Of a stretch of DNA of 64,000 nt, positions 38,157-50,074 are shown piece after piece. The notes below the pieces were generated by a model that worked only from the letters and a program-made list of their open reading frames with translations, made no database searches and was not told the DNA's origin. The stretch is from assembly GCA_027604685.1 (NCBI GenBank), contig JADHYX010000076.1, positions 1-64,000 on the forward strand, in the 5' to 3' direction. The number at the start of each line of letters is the position of its first letter. Within the stretch, counting starts at the first letter, position 1. Origin of the DNA: Lobulomyces angularis. Its lineage: Eukaryota; Chytridiomycota; Chytridiomycetes; Lobulomycetales; Lobulomycetaceae. A program made the translations under genes and the position numbers.

Positions 38157-40913
38157 ATGTTAGAAGGTATAACTTTATTGTTGTCCCCCAGTGCCTAAAC
38201 AATGTATTATTGTAGAAGGGCAGTTTCAATCTCCAAGCCTTACTTATGGTGAGCAACTTGATAACATGGTTAATCAAGTGTTAATAGAAGACTACCACCT
38301 TTTTCATCCTAGCGAAATAACTTTATTAAAAAAGTTTCTAACTTTTGATCAGCAAGAAAAAGCAATATATTTTAAATTATTGAATCGAAAGATCAAACCA
38401 ATTTTATTAAAGTCTTTTAAAATACCAAGTGATAGAGACGTAGTCATGAAATTTGATACGAATTTTATTATTGTGAATCCAAATTTGACTGATTTAAATG
38501 TACTTCTGTCACTCCTTGTTAAAGAAGAATTAAAAAATTTTTTGCAGAAGAGAAATTTAAGTACTCTTGGGAAGGTAAAAGATTTAAGGACTTCTTTAAT
38601 CAAGAATATTCGGGATCAGCCATTCTTTTCTTTTTATGCTACCAGAGAACAAAATTCTGAAGAAAGAGAAAAATATTTTATTCGAAAGTTTTTGACTCCA
38701 GTACTAGGTATCTCAAAAATGTCTCAAAAATGCTATAATTTTTATGTAGCTTTTTAATAATGATTTCCTTACTCATTCTTCATAGGTACAATTATACAGA
38801 TAGACACTACAACTAGAGAATTGTTTCAGAAGGTAATACTTCTGTATAATCGTGATACAATTTTAGAAAAAAATTTGCTATTAAATTCCATATTAACTAA
38901 TATTAAAGTCAAAGACCCAAAATTACAGTTGGAAGAAGATGAAGAAGAGGAAACTGATAGTGTGAACACTTCAGTTGATCCTAAGAAATTAAGAATACCT
39001 CGCATTTATCCAAATTACAAAATAAATAGATTATCTCCTTTCAAATACAAAACCAGGGATGATTTCCTAGAGTATTTTTACTGTTTAAACTTGGAGGCAG
39101 AGTTAATTGATAAAGTAGAATTTGGAGATGAAAACTCATTAAATGAGGGATTGAGAATATATGAAACTGCTAAAAAGCTGTGGATGACACATATTCAAGG
39201 TTTAACAGCTAAAGTTGATATCTCAAGTTGCAAGAATGAAGTGAAAAAAGAAGTTATTGGTACAGAGATAGTTGGGCCGATTCCATGGTTTAAATTATAC
39301 ACAAAAGAATTTGTACTATCTAGAATTATGGATTTTTCAAGAAAACTGTTGGAAAAACTTGCAATGTTAGAAATAAAAAAGAAACCATTAAATGGCGAAA
39401 TTGTAAAAAAAAAATTTCTCGATCGAATAGATCACTTGAATACCCTAATATCACAGCCATTTTATTATCAACGTACAATTTTTTTATTTTTATTTTCTTT
39501 GCGAGTAATATATTTTTAAGATAAAATTTATTCATGGTACAATGAGTTAGCATTAATATACCATTACCATTTGAAATCTCCGCAAGAGGCATTAAAATTG
39601 TGCGAAGAAGCTCTATCATTAACGAATGAGAATCTTCGCAACTATGGTAATCCAAAAATATAATTAAATTTTTTTAAATTTTTAGCGTGTGGTCGAAGAA
39701 ATGCTATAAAAAAAAGAATGAAGAGAATTCGAGAAGGAAAAAACTGCAAAAAGGAAGATATCGAATTGGTGAGTGCTTATTTTTCTTCATTAGATTTATT
39801 TAATATTTTAATTTCCTTACAACCTATCTTTTTTTTTTTCTAGAATGCTAATGTACTAAAGGTTTTAGTTTTTGCAGAAAAAGCTGAAAGAAATATTAAA
39901 GAAAAAGGTGGAAATTATGGAAAGGCATATTATTATTACCCACTGGACATTACAGAAAAAAAAGAAAACGGCGAAACAGGAAACGATGCAGAAGCGGAAA
40001 AACTTTACGTTGAAGAATTTGTTTTAAAAAAATACTTTGAAAAAGGATGGAAGGGTAAACTCCATATTAAAATCCAGAATTAATTTTTTTTATTTTTTCA
40101 ATTTTTTATTCGGTAGGATTTCACTGTGAAACCAGAATTTTTACTACACTCTTTTCATTCTTATTTTATGATATTCTTTTTTATGATATACCTGGTGTTT
40201 TTATATCTCCCTATCAGAGTAATCTAGATGAAACATTTATAAACCTTAATTTTTCTTTAGCCCATCCATTAGATTTTGGAACGGAGTTTTTTTATGAGTC
40301 GAGAAAAAATCTGATAGAGGAGAGAATTTCTGTGTTAGAGCGAAAGAGTGAGGAAGATAATTGGAGAAAAATTCAGGAATTAGTTTGCGAGGTTGATAGT
40401 TTATGCAGAGATAAAAATACTTTTGTTTACGGTATAAGTTGGGAACTATTTAGTGTTGATGATATTTTGAAAATTATAGAGGTAACGATAATAGACATTT
40501 TCGTCTAAACATGTTGAAGTATATTCCAGGTAACGCCTTATCTGGTATTGTCAAATTTATTCTTCAAAATCCAATGGGAGGTGGTGGTCCTGACCTGTGC
40601 CTTTACAATGAACATGGTAAGATTTTAAATTTTAATATGACTAAATGGTTTTTTTTTTATTGTGCAGCAAAGAAGGTTAAATTCTCCGAAGTAAAAGGAC
40701 AAAATGACCGCCTAAGTGAAACTCAAATTATTTGGTAAAAAAATTGCAATTAAAAAAATCCATTTAATTTCAATGATATTAATTTTTTTATAAAAAAAAA
40801 GGTTAAACTATCTATCGGAATTAGAAGGTATCGAAAGTGAATTATTTGAAGTTAATGTAGAAAAAAAAAGAAAGGCTAAAACTCCTGTTAATAGAAAAAC
40901 TAAAAAAAGGTAA
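38157..40913 (+). CDS. FAN1: FAN1 structure-specific nuclease
   Basis: FAN1 is a 5'-flap endonuclease/5'-3' exonuclease in interstrand crosslink repair. The C-terminal VRR-NUC core has GGGGPDLCLYNEHAK-KVKFSE and VKGQNDRLSETQIIWLNYLS, that is the PD...ExK catalytic set, and AHPLDFGTEFFYESR and GGNYGKAYYYYP precede it. The TPR-like helical region is visible (WYNELALIYHYHLKSPQEAL, LCEEALSLTNENLRNYACGR, RRNAIKKRMKRI). The N-terminal half includes a SAP-like segment (LKNFLQKRNLSTLGKVKDLR). No UBZ zinc finger is present, as in fungal FAN1. The start is ATG 38157, with only ten coding bases (MLE+1) before a 25-nt intron (GTATAACTTT...CCCCCAG). It ends with a basic KTKKR tail. Eight or more exons. 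Confidence 0.93.
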
Positions 40914-41408
40914 AATAGAGATTAACTCTTATCCTTATTTGTACAATATATATATAGAATTTATTTTTTTTTTTTTTTTTTTTTACATTTATTTTTTTTT
41001 TTTTTACATTTATTTATTTTTTTTTTTGTACATTGATCTTTTTTCTTTTTTATTTTATATTTCTTATTTTAATTTTTTTTTTTTTTTTGGTGTATTAATA
41101 AAATAAAAATAAAAAAATAAAAAATTACTGGTTTTTTAATTTTTAAATTTTTATATGTTTGTTTAAAATTTTCTTTTTCCTTTTTTTTTTTTAATGTTAA
41201 TTATTAAAAAAAAAATTAAAATTAAAATACCCAAAAAAAAAAAATAAAAAAAAATAAAATATAAAAATAAAATAAAAAAATTTATAGTAACTTCTTTTTA
41301 TAAGTAAAAAAAAAAAAAAAAAAAAGGATTTGAAAGAAAAAAAATTAAATAATATTTCAAAATTTTAAAAAAATTGTATCACTTGAGGTTAATAAGTTTT
41401 AAAAACAC
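40914..41408. other. Low-complexity convergent intergenic region
   Basis: About 500 bp between the 3' ends of FAN1 (+) and the USP10-like gene (-). Extremely AT-rich, with long T runs on the FAN1 side (40957-41180) and long A runs on the USP side (41205-41345). T-rich followed by A-rich sequence between two stop codons fits overlapping 3' UTR and poly(A)-signal function. No gene. Confidence 0.6.
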
Positions 41409-43912
41409 TCAAATTCTAATATAAACCAGCATGTAAGCTTGCTTATCAAAATGCTCTTTGACTACGTCTTCTACTGAAACAGGTTTTATTGAATCATCAT
41501 CTATATTTAACCATTCACTATTTTGTCTTTGAACATCAACAGTGTAATGTCCTCCAGCAGCTAATTTTCCATGATGATAAACAACTAAATTTATTGATCA
41601 AAAAACAATTATTTTAAAAATATAAAGTACCTGATGATAAACGATATTCGGTTTTAGAATGGCTAGCTCTAGTGGTGGAGGAAATAATTTCTAAAATTAT
41701 TTATAAATCCATAAATTAAATTAAAAAAAATTAAAAATTTACCAGGTTTAATTTTCAATCTTTCGTTGTATTCGACATGTTTAAAAACTTTTTGAGTTCC
41801 TCCAAGTTCATTGTAAATAAATCGTTTTAAATGCAGAATTAATATAGGAGGTATAGACTCAATAAAATTCTGTTTAGTTGCCTCAATCTTTTCCCCCTTA
41901 GCAGAAGAAAAGTCTTCAAGATGCTCAGGTACATTTAGATTTACTAACGCATCTTCAATAGTGTTTACATTGTCCGGCTAAATAAATTAAATATCAAATT
42001 AAAAATGCATTAAAAATATACAGTTATATCTAATTGTATTGCAGAAAAAGGTTCCAAGGTAACTGAGGCTTTCTGTCCAGGACACTTAACTACGGATCTC
42101 ATTTTTCCACTAAACAATTTAGTGATGTGTGACTCAACATGTTCAGCCTAAATTTAAAGTTAAAATATTTTAATATGTTATTTACAATTCGAGGCACTAG
42201 TGTCTTATTTTTTGGACCAACTTCAACCCAACTTTCAGATTCAGAAGCTTTTTCCTCTTCAGATTTACCTTCTGGAAAACCAGATATGACTAAACAACAA
42301 AAAAAAGGTTAAAAAAAAAAAATTAAAAAAAAAATAATAAAGCACCCTTTAAAAGTTCTTCATGTAAACCATCCAAAAGGTAACCCAAAAATTCTTCTGC
42401 GTCTTCTTGTCTTCCCTATGAAAAAAAAAAAAAAAAAAAAAAATTTAAATGAAATATTCAATTAGCAAAACTACTTACCTTTTGAGTTTGATTCTTTTTT
42501 AATGAACGCAAAATATCATATACATATTCAGGAGCAAATGCATCACTATTTTCAACTAGCATGAAAAAAATATTAATTAAAAAAATAAAAATTTGATATA
42601 TACTTATTTTGGTATCAAATATAGCTCCTGCCTCCTCCTCTTTAAACTCTTTAAAAAAATTAAGCCTGAAACAAAATAAGGAATTAGTATTAAATTAGTG
42701 AAAGTTATACATTGCTTCCATCAATGGAGTTTCATTTTTTAAACTAAACGAAAAATCTTTTAAATATTTCATAAAAAAATTATGAAAAGGAACACAATGA
42801 ACCAAAAGTTGCAAAATTACATTCATGAAACACATATTCCCAACATTTATTAGTCCTCGTGGCCTAATTAATATCGCATTATAGGATATGGTAAATTGAG
42901 ATAATTCTAAATTTTTTAAAAATAATAAATTACTAAATCGAATTGACAGTACCTTGAAATTTAATTTTTCCAGGAGTATGGAGTCCATTTGAATTAGCAG
43001 ATAATGGGGTTTTAACAGTAGGTGACGTTAAGTTTGATTTAGATGTTTTTTCACTGCCATTTGTTTTTAAAAGATTAGCCCAACTTACAGGTTTTGATGA
43101 ATAGGTTTGATTTGCAGAGGTAGCACTGGAATCTTCAACTTCTGTGTCAGATGAAATTAATTTCTTCTGTGGTATTTGAGATTGAAGATCAACTGGAGAT
43201 TCTAAATTTATAGTATTCACTTCTTTAATAGAGGAAGAAGAAACGATGGTATGTACTGTAGTTTCATGCTTTGAAGTAGTTAATGCATCCAACTTTGTGT
43301 CAATGCTGATACTAGTATTAGTTTTTTCAGTTACCAAAGTCACTTCTTGCTGCGAAGTTACATTATCTTCTTTATTTATAGTTTTGTTATTAGCTATTTT
43401 GGAGTTATTGATATTAGATGGCGGTTTTAACGGTGATGTTTCGGGGAGACGCTTGTAATTTGAATTCTGATTTTGTGCATTAGGAGAGGGTTTAGTCTTT
43501 GCTGGAATTTCTGTTTTGTTTTTAGTTATCAAAATAGGACTTTGTTGAAAGTGTGGTTTATATGATGAAGTGTTAGTTTGAACCGATCCAAATAAAATCG
43601 TGCTCCTTTTTCTAACATTAACGTTGGACCATTCTCCCTAATGATAAAATTATATGATTAAATTTAAAAAAAAATAAAATTTGAAAATAATTAATAAAAA
43701 AATAATTGTGAGGAATTAAAAATAGAATTACAACTGTGTATGCTGTTTTAGTCCAGGATGGCGATATAGTTTCCAAATCCTCTCTTGACAGGTCGCCAAA
43801 AGATGGAAAAGTTTTTTCATCTTTAAAATTTTGTTAAATTTATAAATTTATAAATTTCAAAATACCAAAATAATTCTGCCTGTTCATATGAAAAAACTAA
43901 TGGTTTTTCTTT
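41409..43912 (-). CDS. USP10: Ubiquitin hydrolase of the USP10/Ubp3 family
   Basis: Deubiquitinase. After a Ser/Thr-rich N-terminus containing KPVSWANLLKTNG (the SWAxLF-type motif of USP10), the catalytic core has the Cys box RGLINVGNMCFMNVILQLLV, QEDAEEFLGYLLDGLHEELL, SFPP-equivalent IPPILILHLKRFIYNELG, and the His box YHHGKLAAGGHYTVDVQRQN ending with the Asp/Asn ligand in WLNIDDDSI and QAYMLVYIRI-stop. The Ubp3/USP10 family acts on Sec23, p53 or ribosomes; the partner Bre5/G3BP was not seen in this window. The last exon starts at 43637 with EWSNVNVRKRSTILFGSVQ; earlier exons (TFPSFGDLSREDLETISPSW near 43735-43820 and KPLVFSYEQAELF near 43866-43912) are likely but the start codon is unresolved. 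Confidence 0.88.
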
Positions 43913-43984
43913 GAAAAAAAAATTTGAAAAAATTAAGTAAACATGTTGCTTTCAATTCACCTTTAAAGAAGCACATTACCTTTT

Positions 43985-44900
43985 GTGCTTTTTGCAGTTT
44001 TGCAATGACTTTTTAAATGATGGATGCTATTGGTTAGAAGTTTGAAAGTAATTGAAATCTTCATCATAATTAGTTTTCTTTTTTTGTTATAGAGTTTAAA
44101 TACTTTTAATTTCTTGCCATTTTTGAATACCTGGAAAGCAGTGATTGTACATTCAGCATGTTTGTCAAATAAGAACTATCTCTTCTGAAACTCAATACGT
44201 TAGAGTTTACCAATTGGTAAACCACAACTGATAATATCTTTTCTTTAGCCGTTCATTTGTGGATTTAACTGGAGACTGTCGGTTCTTTGGAACTTACAGA
44301 GTTTTTAAAAAAAGGAAGGAGAGAAGAGTTATATTTATGTTGTAGAGAAATTTGTAAAACAAGAATGATAGTGTCATCTATTACTATAATTTTTATTAGT
44401 ATTCTACTTTCAATTATAGATTATAGTAAATCATCTAACTCAAATATGTTTAGCTCTAACATAAAATTTTAAAAAAACATGATCCACAAGAGCAAAATAC
44501 ACTCTCTAGCTGCAAAATTTTTGATGAAAAAGTAAAAAACCTTTGTAACAAATGCTTTACCCTCTTGCTAGTATTCAACGTTGCTCCAATCCAACAACTT
44601 GGACATGTTTAAAGAAATTAAAAATTAACATTCAATCGAACTATCAGGTGAATTCAAGTTATTTTCAAATACAAACAGCGTATTGAATTCCGATTTAACA
44701 AACAGCACAAGATAGATGTTTTGTTGTTGATACTTGAGTTAAGTCCATGTTTGCTACTAGAGTTAAAATGCATGCTGCAAGTAGAGATACATCTAGACTA
44801 CAATTTTGTTGCCAATAGGGCTAATTCTATATTGATACCAAAGTTTCTAGGTATTCTTCTATTTAAATTGCCTTCTTTTAGATTGTTTGTATTTTGAGTT
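43985..44900 (+). other. Unassigned coding-like region
   Basis: Several same-strand open pieces with coding-like composition: CNDFLNDGCYWLEV, LPFLNTWKAVIVHSACLSNK, SRSFVDLTGDCRFFGTYRVF plus KKRKERRVIFML-stop, a frame at 44287-44472 with a hydrophobic run (MIVSSITIIFISILLSIIDY), DPQEQNTLSSCKIFDEKVKN plus LCNKCFTLLLVFNVAPIQQL, and an 81-codon frame at 44652-44897 (FKYKQRIEFRFNKQHKIDVL, ELKCMLQVEIHLDYNFVANR). Codons are less AT-biased than flanking spacer. The pieces do not join by clear splice sites and show no known family. Could be a decayed gene or element, or an intron-rich gene without homologues that can be recognised by eye. Confidence 0.3.
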
Positions 44901-45933
44901 AATAGAAAATTTGATATATAGAAACTAGATGGAAATTTCTTAAAACTTTTTACAACCTTGTTTCTTTTTTTTTTTTTAAACTTTTTTGCATTTGATAATT
45001 ATAAATTTAGAATAAAAATTAGATAAATTAGTAAATTTAATTTAAAATTGAAAAATAATTTTTTTAAAAGACAAACAAAATATTTTATTGACTTTTGGTT
45101 GTGATGTCATTAAATTGGATTTTAAAATAAATTAACGTTGGAATGCCATAGTAACTATACTGTAACTACATTATGTCGATGGTGCCATTAGATTGTGCTT
45201 TCTTACAGAATAATTGTGAATTAGTAACGGTCAAAAAAGGAAACAAGCTCATTAATAATGGGACTAGAGTCTTACTTCAGTTCTGAATATATTATATATT
45301 AATATAATAAGTAATCACGCATTAATCATCCTATTTCTATCTTATTCTATACTCTTTCTTTGTGGTTTTTCCGTTGAACCTGTCTTTTTTTTATTGTTTC
45401 GGAAAATATTGTGGAAAAAAGAAAAAAGACAATGAAAAAAAAAAATTAAAGTTGCTGAAAAAATAAAAAAGTTTCAAAATAAAAAAAAAAAAAAAAAAAG
45501 GAAGGGAATCATTAAAAAAAGTATTTGCTTTTCCAAAAAAAGAAAAAACACAATAGGCATTTTCTTAACAAATTTTGTTCATTTTTACGTTTTTTTGTCA
45601 GCAACGATCGTTATTTTGTTTTTAAATTATTTTTCCATTTCGCAGCAGCTTTTTTTGCTAAAAAGATTTTGTTTTTTTCAAGATTTTTTTTTTTATTTGT
45701 AAGTTGTTCAATTTAAAATTTTTTTTTTTTTTTTGTTTTGTTTTTGGAGCAGAGGCACTTTGTTTTTTTTTTTAAAAGCCTCTATTTAATTTAAAAAAAT
45801 CTTCCAATGTTTAAAAAAAAAAAAAAAAAAAAATGATCCATCTTCAGCAATTTTTTTTGAATTAATTTTTAATTTTTTTTTTGGAAAAATAGAGGAAACT
45901 TACTTTTTTTTTTTCGACTGAAATTCATCTAAA
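44901..45933. other. Gene-poor AT-rich spacer with long homopolymers
   Basis: Runs of A (45479-45499, 45813-45832) and T (45719-45733) dominate. An ATG-led frame of 37 codons at 45173-45286 has no family match. The region leads into the DUF4436 gene and presumably holds its promoter. No RNA gene or terminal repeats detected. Confidence 0.4.
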
Positions 45934-47833
45934 ATGAAGCTATTTGGAAGAAAGCTACTTCACAAAGAAAAGCTCATTTTGGCTCTTTCAACTCTTTTAA
46001 TATGGGGATCATTAATTATATCAATTGGAATATTAAATACTAGAGAGGGTGATAAGAAAAATTCTAGTAGTGCACATGGTTTAATTGATGTGAATCAAGA
46101 CAATATACCTTTAATTAAAGATGGCATTGCAATCAGAATGAAATTATCCCAAATCGATTTATTAAACTTCAGATACAACCTTCATGTTGATTGTAAAAAA
46201 AAAATATATACATTTATATTTAAAAACTTTTAAATTTTTTTTATTTTTTTTAGTGTTTCCTAGAGGTACTTTTCAAGACAAATCTGATCCGTTAAATAGA
46301 ACTCCTGAAAATAATCTATTACCTGCTGCCAATTTTAAACTGTAAGTGTATTTTTAACATAAATTGTACAAAGTTTGACTTACTTGTTTAGCATTTTTGG
46401 TGCTCAAACAAAATTTTTTACTGTAAAAAATGACATGCCTGCCCAAGAGTTGGTTTTTACTATAACTGAAGGAGATACCAATAGTTATCCCTTAGATAAG
46501 TATGAGGACGTTTTTACTGTTGCTGCTGTTGATAATACTACAGCAACGTAAGAAATTTTCTTTTTGAATCTTTAAAAAAAAATTTTTTTGTGAATAAAGC
46601 CCTATTCCTATTCCGATTGCTATATCAGTAGTTGCTGCTTTGCAAAGCTGGTCCTTTGAAAACACTGTTGAAGACGTAAGTAACAAACTAAAAAAAAATA
46701 AAAAAGTAAATAAAATTTGTGTTTAGGTTTCTGTAAATATCCAACAAGTCTCCTTCACTTTTAAAAGATCATTTACTACTCGATTTTTCAGCTTTTTTAT
46801 AATAATTACTCTTTGGGTTTTATCCTTTTTAATATTAAGCCTTGCTGTCACTCTATGGATGAGAGATAGAAAGGTAGAACCACCAACTATTGCGGTTACA
46901 ACTGGTATGTTGTTTGCTCTACCAGGTTGGATTTTTAAAAAAACAAAAATTGTTTTAAAATCTTAACCTGAATATTTAAAATCTAAAAAAGCCGTTAGAA
47001 ATGTTCAACCTGGAATTCCTGGAATCGGATGTACTGCAGATGTTATTGGGTTCTTTTGGGTATTATTTTTTTGGAATTTCTCTCATATCTGATTTTTTGT
47101 AGAATATGATAATGGTAGCAACTGGTGCAGCTTTATTACTAACAAACTACATTCTCAAGTATAAAGCAGAGAAAAATAAACCATTGATTATTCAAAATAT
47201 TGAGAAAATAGATAATTTTAAAAATTCAGATTCAGAATCTGGAATGTACATGGCAGAACCAACAAAGGTGGACTATGATATGGCTGATTATACTCCTGCA
47301 TACAATGTTATTGCTGAAGGTATAATGTGTTACATTAATATACTTATTTGAATATGTTTTCATTTGTAGTTGCAAATCATATATCACAACAATACTCTAT
47401 ACCACCAGAATTAAATAAAATTTTGCAAAACTCTTCAACTAAGGTTGATTCAGTGAATATTGAAAAGGAACCAAAGCCTGCAACTGAAAATCAAAAGGGA
47501 GTAAAAACTACTGGAGATTATTATAACCAACAGCAGGATTTAATTTCCTCCAATGAAAAAATTAATTCAAATAGTTATATTGCTAACAGTTCTAGGAGTT
47601 ACATTACAAATAGAGACACTTATATTTCATCTGAACCAGGAAACTTTTTTCAGGCGTTAAATAATAGAAATGGCATGAATTTTTCACAGTTACTTGGATT
47701 GTCTGTAATCACCAATTCGGAAAAAGAAAATTCCATTATAGTGAGCAAAACTCCCAACCAAGAGGATGAATTGACTGGAATACAAGTCCCAGTCATACCA
47801 ATTAGAAAAAGTTCAAATACCAATTATCATTAA
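45934..47833 (+). CDS. DUF4436 family membrane protein
   Basis: Start MKLFGRKLLHKEKLILALST, an N-terminal membrane anchor (LALSTLLIWGSLIISIGILN) then a lumenal/extracytoplasmic beta-rich domain: LFPxG-type FPRGTFQDKSDPLNRTPENN, ITEGDTNSYPLDKYEDVFTV and PIPIAISVVAALQSWSFEN. This is followed by membrane helices (FFSFFIIITLWVLSFLILSL) and the family's hallmark after GMLFALP: VRNVQPGIPGIGCTADVIGF followed by another helix (MIMVATGAALLLTNYIL). The tail of about 190 residues is cytosolic, Ser/Asn-rich. DUF4436 proteins are mostly fungal; the biochemical role is unknown. Six exons; the first intron has a run of nine As. Stop TAA 47831-47833. Confidence 0.85.
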
Positions 47834-48117
47834 TTTTTTTTTTAAATATTATTGTATTTTATTGTATTTTTAATTACAAAAAAAAAAAAGAAATGTTGTA
47901 GCAGAAATTTTTAAAAAAAATATTTATTTTTTCTTTTTTTTTTTTTTGTTTTTTTTCCATTCCTATAATCTTAATTTTTTTTTATTTTCTGGCCTTCCCT
48001 AATCGTACAGATAAATTTATAGACATTTTTTTTTTGTAAATAAAGAAAAAAAAAATAAAATAAAATAAATTTTTTTAATTTTAATTTTCAAGTATCAACA
48101 GTTTTATATGAACCCAC

Positions 48118-49056
48118 TAGTGGCATTTCCTGCAGTAACATTTTGCCTAGGTTGCTGGCAAGTTGTGAGGTAATAATATTATTAGATTAATTAAAAAAAA
48201 AGAAAATATGATAATTAAGTTTTTTAAAAAAAAAAAAAAAAAGATTAAAACAAAAAGAAGAATTAATTACACAATTAACAAATTCCTTTAAAAACGAACC
48301 AAAAGATATAGATTTAAAAAATTTAAAAAAAAATGAAATGGTGAAGGTAAAGGGAGAATTTCAACAAGGTGATACTGAGTTTCATTTGGGCCCCAGAAAT
48401 TTCCCCCAACCTCCAACTGGTTCTGTTTTTTCAAATCAAATCGGTTTTGGATATTTTTTGATTTCTCCTTTTACTCTTGTAAACGGCGAAAGGATTCTAG
48501 TCAATAGAGGTTGGATACATAACTCACACAAGAATGAAGTTGCCAAAAGAAGTTTGGTACAGATTTTTTGAAAAATTATTGATGATTTTAATTTATTTTG
48601 TTTGTTTAAATTGCAGAAGGGAATCCAAAGTTACAAAGGATTAATTAAATTTAGTGAAAAAGTAAGGAATAAAAATAAAGATTGAATTTAATATTTAATA
48701 TTCTTATTTTAGAAAAATATGTTTATACCCGAAAATGAACCATCAAAAAATCAATGGTACTCTTTGGATTCTGAAATGATATCATCACTGGCAAATACTT
48801 TACCTGTGGTAGTGGAGATTACTTCAGGTACGAAGAAAATAAAAATTCTTCTTTAATTAGTAAATTTTTTTTTTCTTTAGATGAAGAAATCAAATCAAAC
48901 CCCAAAAATTCAATTCTACCAATACCTAAACCGCCAACGATAGATTTACCAAACAATCATCTGTCATATGCTATTACTTGGTTTGGAATGTGTTTATTTT
49001 CTTCTGCAATGTTGTTTACAAGAGGAGGCAAAAGAAAATTTAATAAAGTATATTAA
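48118..49056 (+). CDS. SURF1: SURF1 / Shy1 cytochrome oxidase assembly factor
   Basis: Mitochondrial inner-membrane protein that helps build complex IV (Cox1/heme A step). Blocks in order: first helix AVTFCLGCWQVVR (the family's LGxWQxxR), LKQKEELITQL, VKVKGEFQQGDTEFHLGPRN, GFGYFLISPFTLVNGERILV followed by NRGWIHNSHKN (signature NRGW), KNMFIPENEPSKNQWYSLDS, and the second helix NHLSYAITWFGMCLFSSAML with AITWFG typical of the C-terminus. The start at ATG 48118 leaves no presequence: only seven residues precede the first helix. Either an upstream exon is missed (an AAG/CAG acceptor lies just before) or import uses internal signals. It complements COX4 in the same window. Confidence 0.92.
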
Positions 49057-49263
49057 AAAAGAGAATTTTATTTTTCGCTTATTTTAAAAAAATAAATAAA
49101 GTAACATAAAAAGTGATCAAGAAGAGTAAAAAAAAAAAAGACATAAAATAAAATAAAAAATAAAACTTTTGTATTTACAAATTTTTGAATAATATCATAA
49201 AAAAAAATTTAGTAAAAATATGAAAAAAAAAAAAAAAATTAATTTTAACATTAATTGTTTTTT

Positions 49264-49824
49264 TTACAATGAACTCGTAGTAGTTGACGTTGTAGTAGTA
49301 GTGGTACTACCAAAACCATTATCACAATCCGCACAGTTGTCAAACACACAATTATCATCTTGAGAAGCATCAAATAAGTAAAATTTAATGTATGACTTTA
49401 AAGCTTACAGTCATCATGAGAAGGGCTGGTCATAAAGCACAATAACCTGCACCTTTTACAAGGAAAAGGTAAGTTACGAGACAGCAAACATGTTTCTCCA
49501 CAGTTATTTGCGAGGCATCTAAATTCTAAAAAAAAATAAGGTTGTCAAGTTTTTTTAATTTTATTTATTTTCTTTTTTTTTCAAATTTATACCTTCTCTG
49601 TTTATATATTCCATATTTTGTTGATCATTGTTAAAACAATTTTTGACACAGGATTTACAATCATCAGAAACCAACGTAGATGTTGGAGTACTCAAATCGA
49701 TAGCAGTTAAGGTTGCCTGTGTTGTCATGTCATCTCTTTTCAGATCGTCAGATCCGGTTGGTTCTGAGTCTCCAGCAAACATCACTGCAATAAGCATTGC
49801 AACTAAAAAATAAATCTTTTTCAT
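49264..49824 (-). CDS. Small secreted 12-cysteine protein
   Basis: Start MKKIYFLVAMLIAVMFAGDS, a textbook signal peptide with cleavage near the Gly-Asp. The mature chain of about 150 residues has a Ser/Thr-rich lead and 12 cysteines arranged as four triplets: CKSCVKNC, CLANNCGETC, CKRCRLLC, and CVFDNCADC. The C-terminus is a Thr/Ser run (GFGSTTTTTTSTTTSSL), suited to O-glycosylation. Three exons with consensus borders. No membrane segment or known domain. The arrangement resembles secreted, disulfide-rich proteins of fungi (effectors, cell-wall or egg-/cyst-coat type proteins), but no specific role can be assigned. Confidence 0.75.
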
Positions 49825-50074
49825 ATTTTGCTTCAATTTTACTTCTTAATGTTCACAGTTAAATCATCTCCTTTTATAGATTTTTTTTGATTTTTTTTAC
49901 GAGTTAAACTTTTCTAATTAAAGTTCAGAAATTCTGTTCACTTTTTTTGCAGGAAAAAAAAAAAAAAAAAAAAAAAGAAATTTAGAAAAATATTTTTTTA
50001 TTTTTTTTTTTTTTAAATAAACTCAAAAAAAAAGCGAAAGAAGTTATTTTTTATTATTAAAATTAGTTTAATTT

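Noticed and set aside
40957..41345. Long T and A runs as a transposon poly(A) tail or satellite
   Set aside because: They sit symmetrically between two convergent stop codons and fit 3' UTR/poly(A) sequence; no element or target-site duplication is visible.
45173..45286. 37-codon ORF in the AT-rich spacer
   Set aside because: Too short and without homology to call as a gene.
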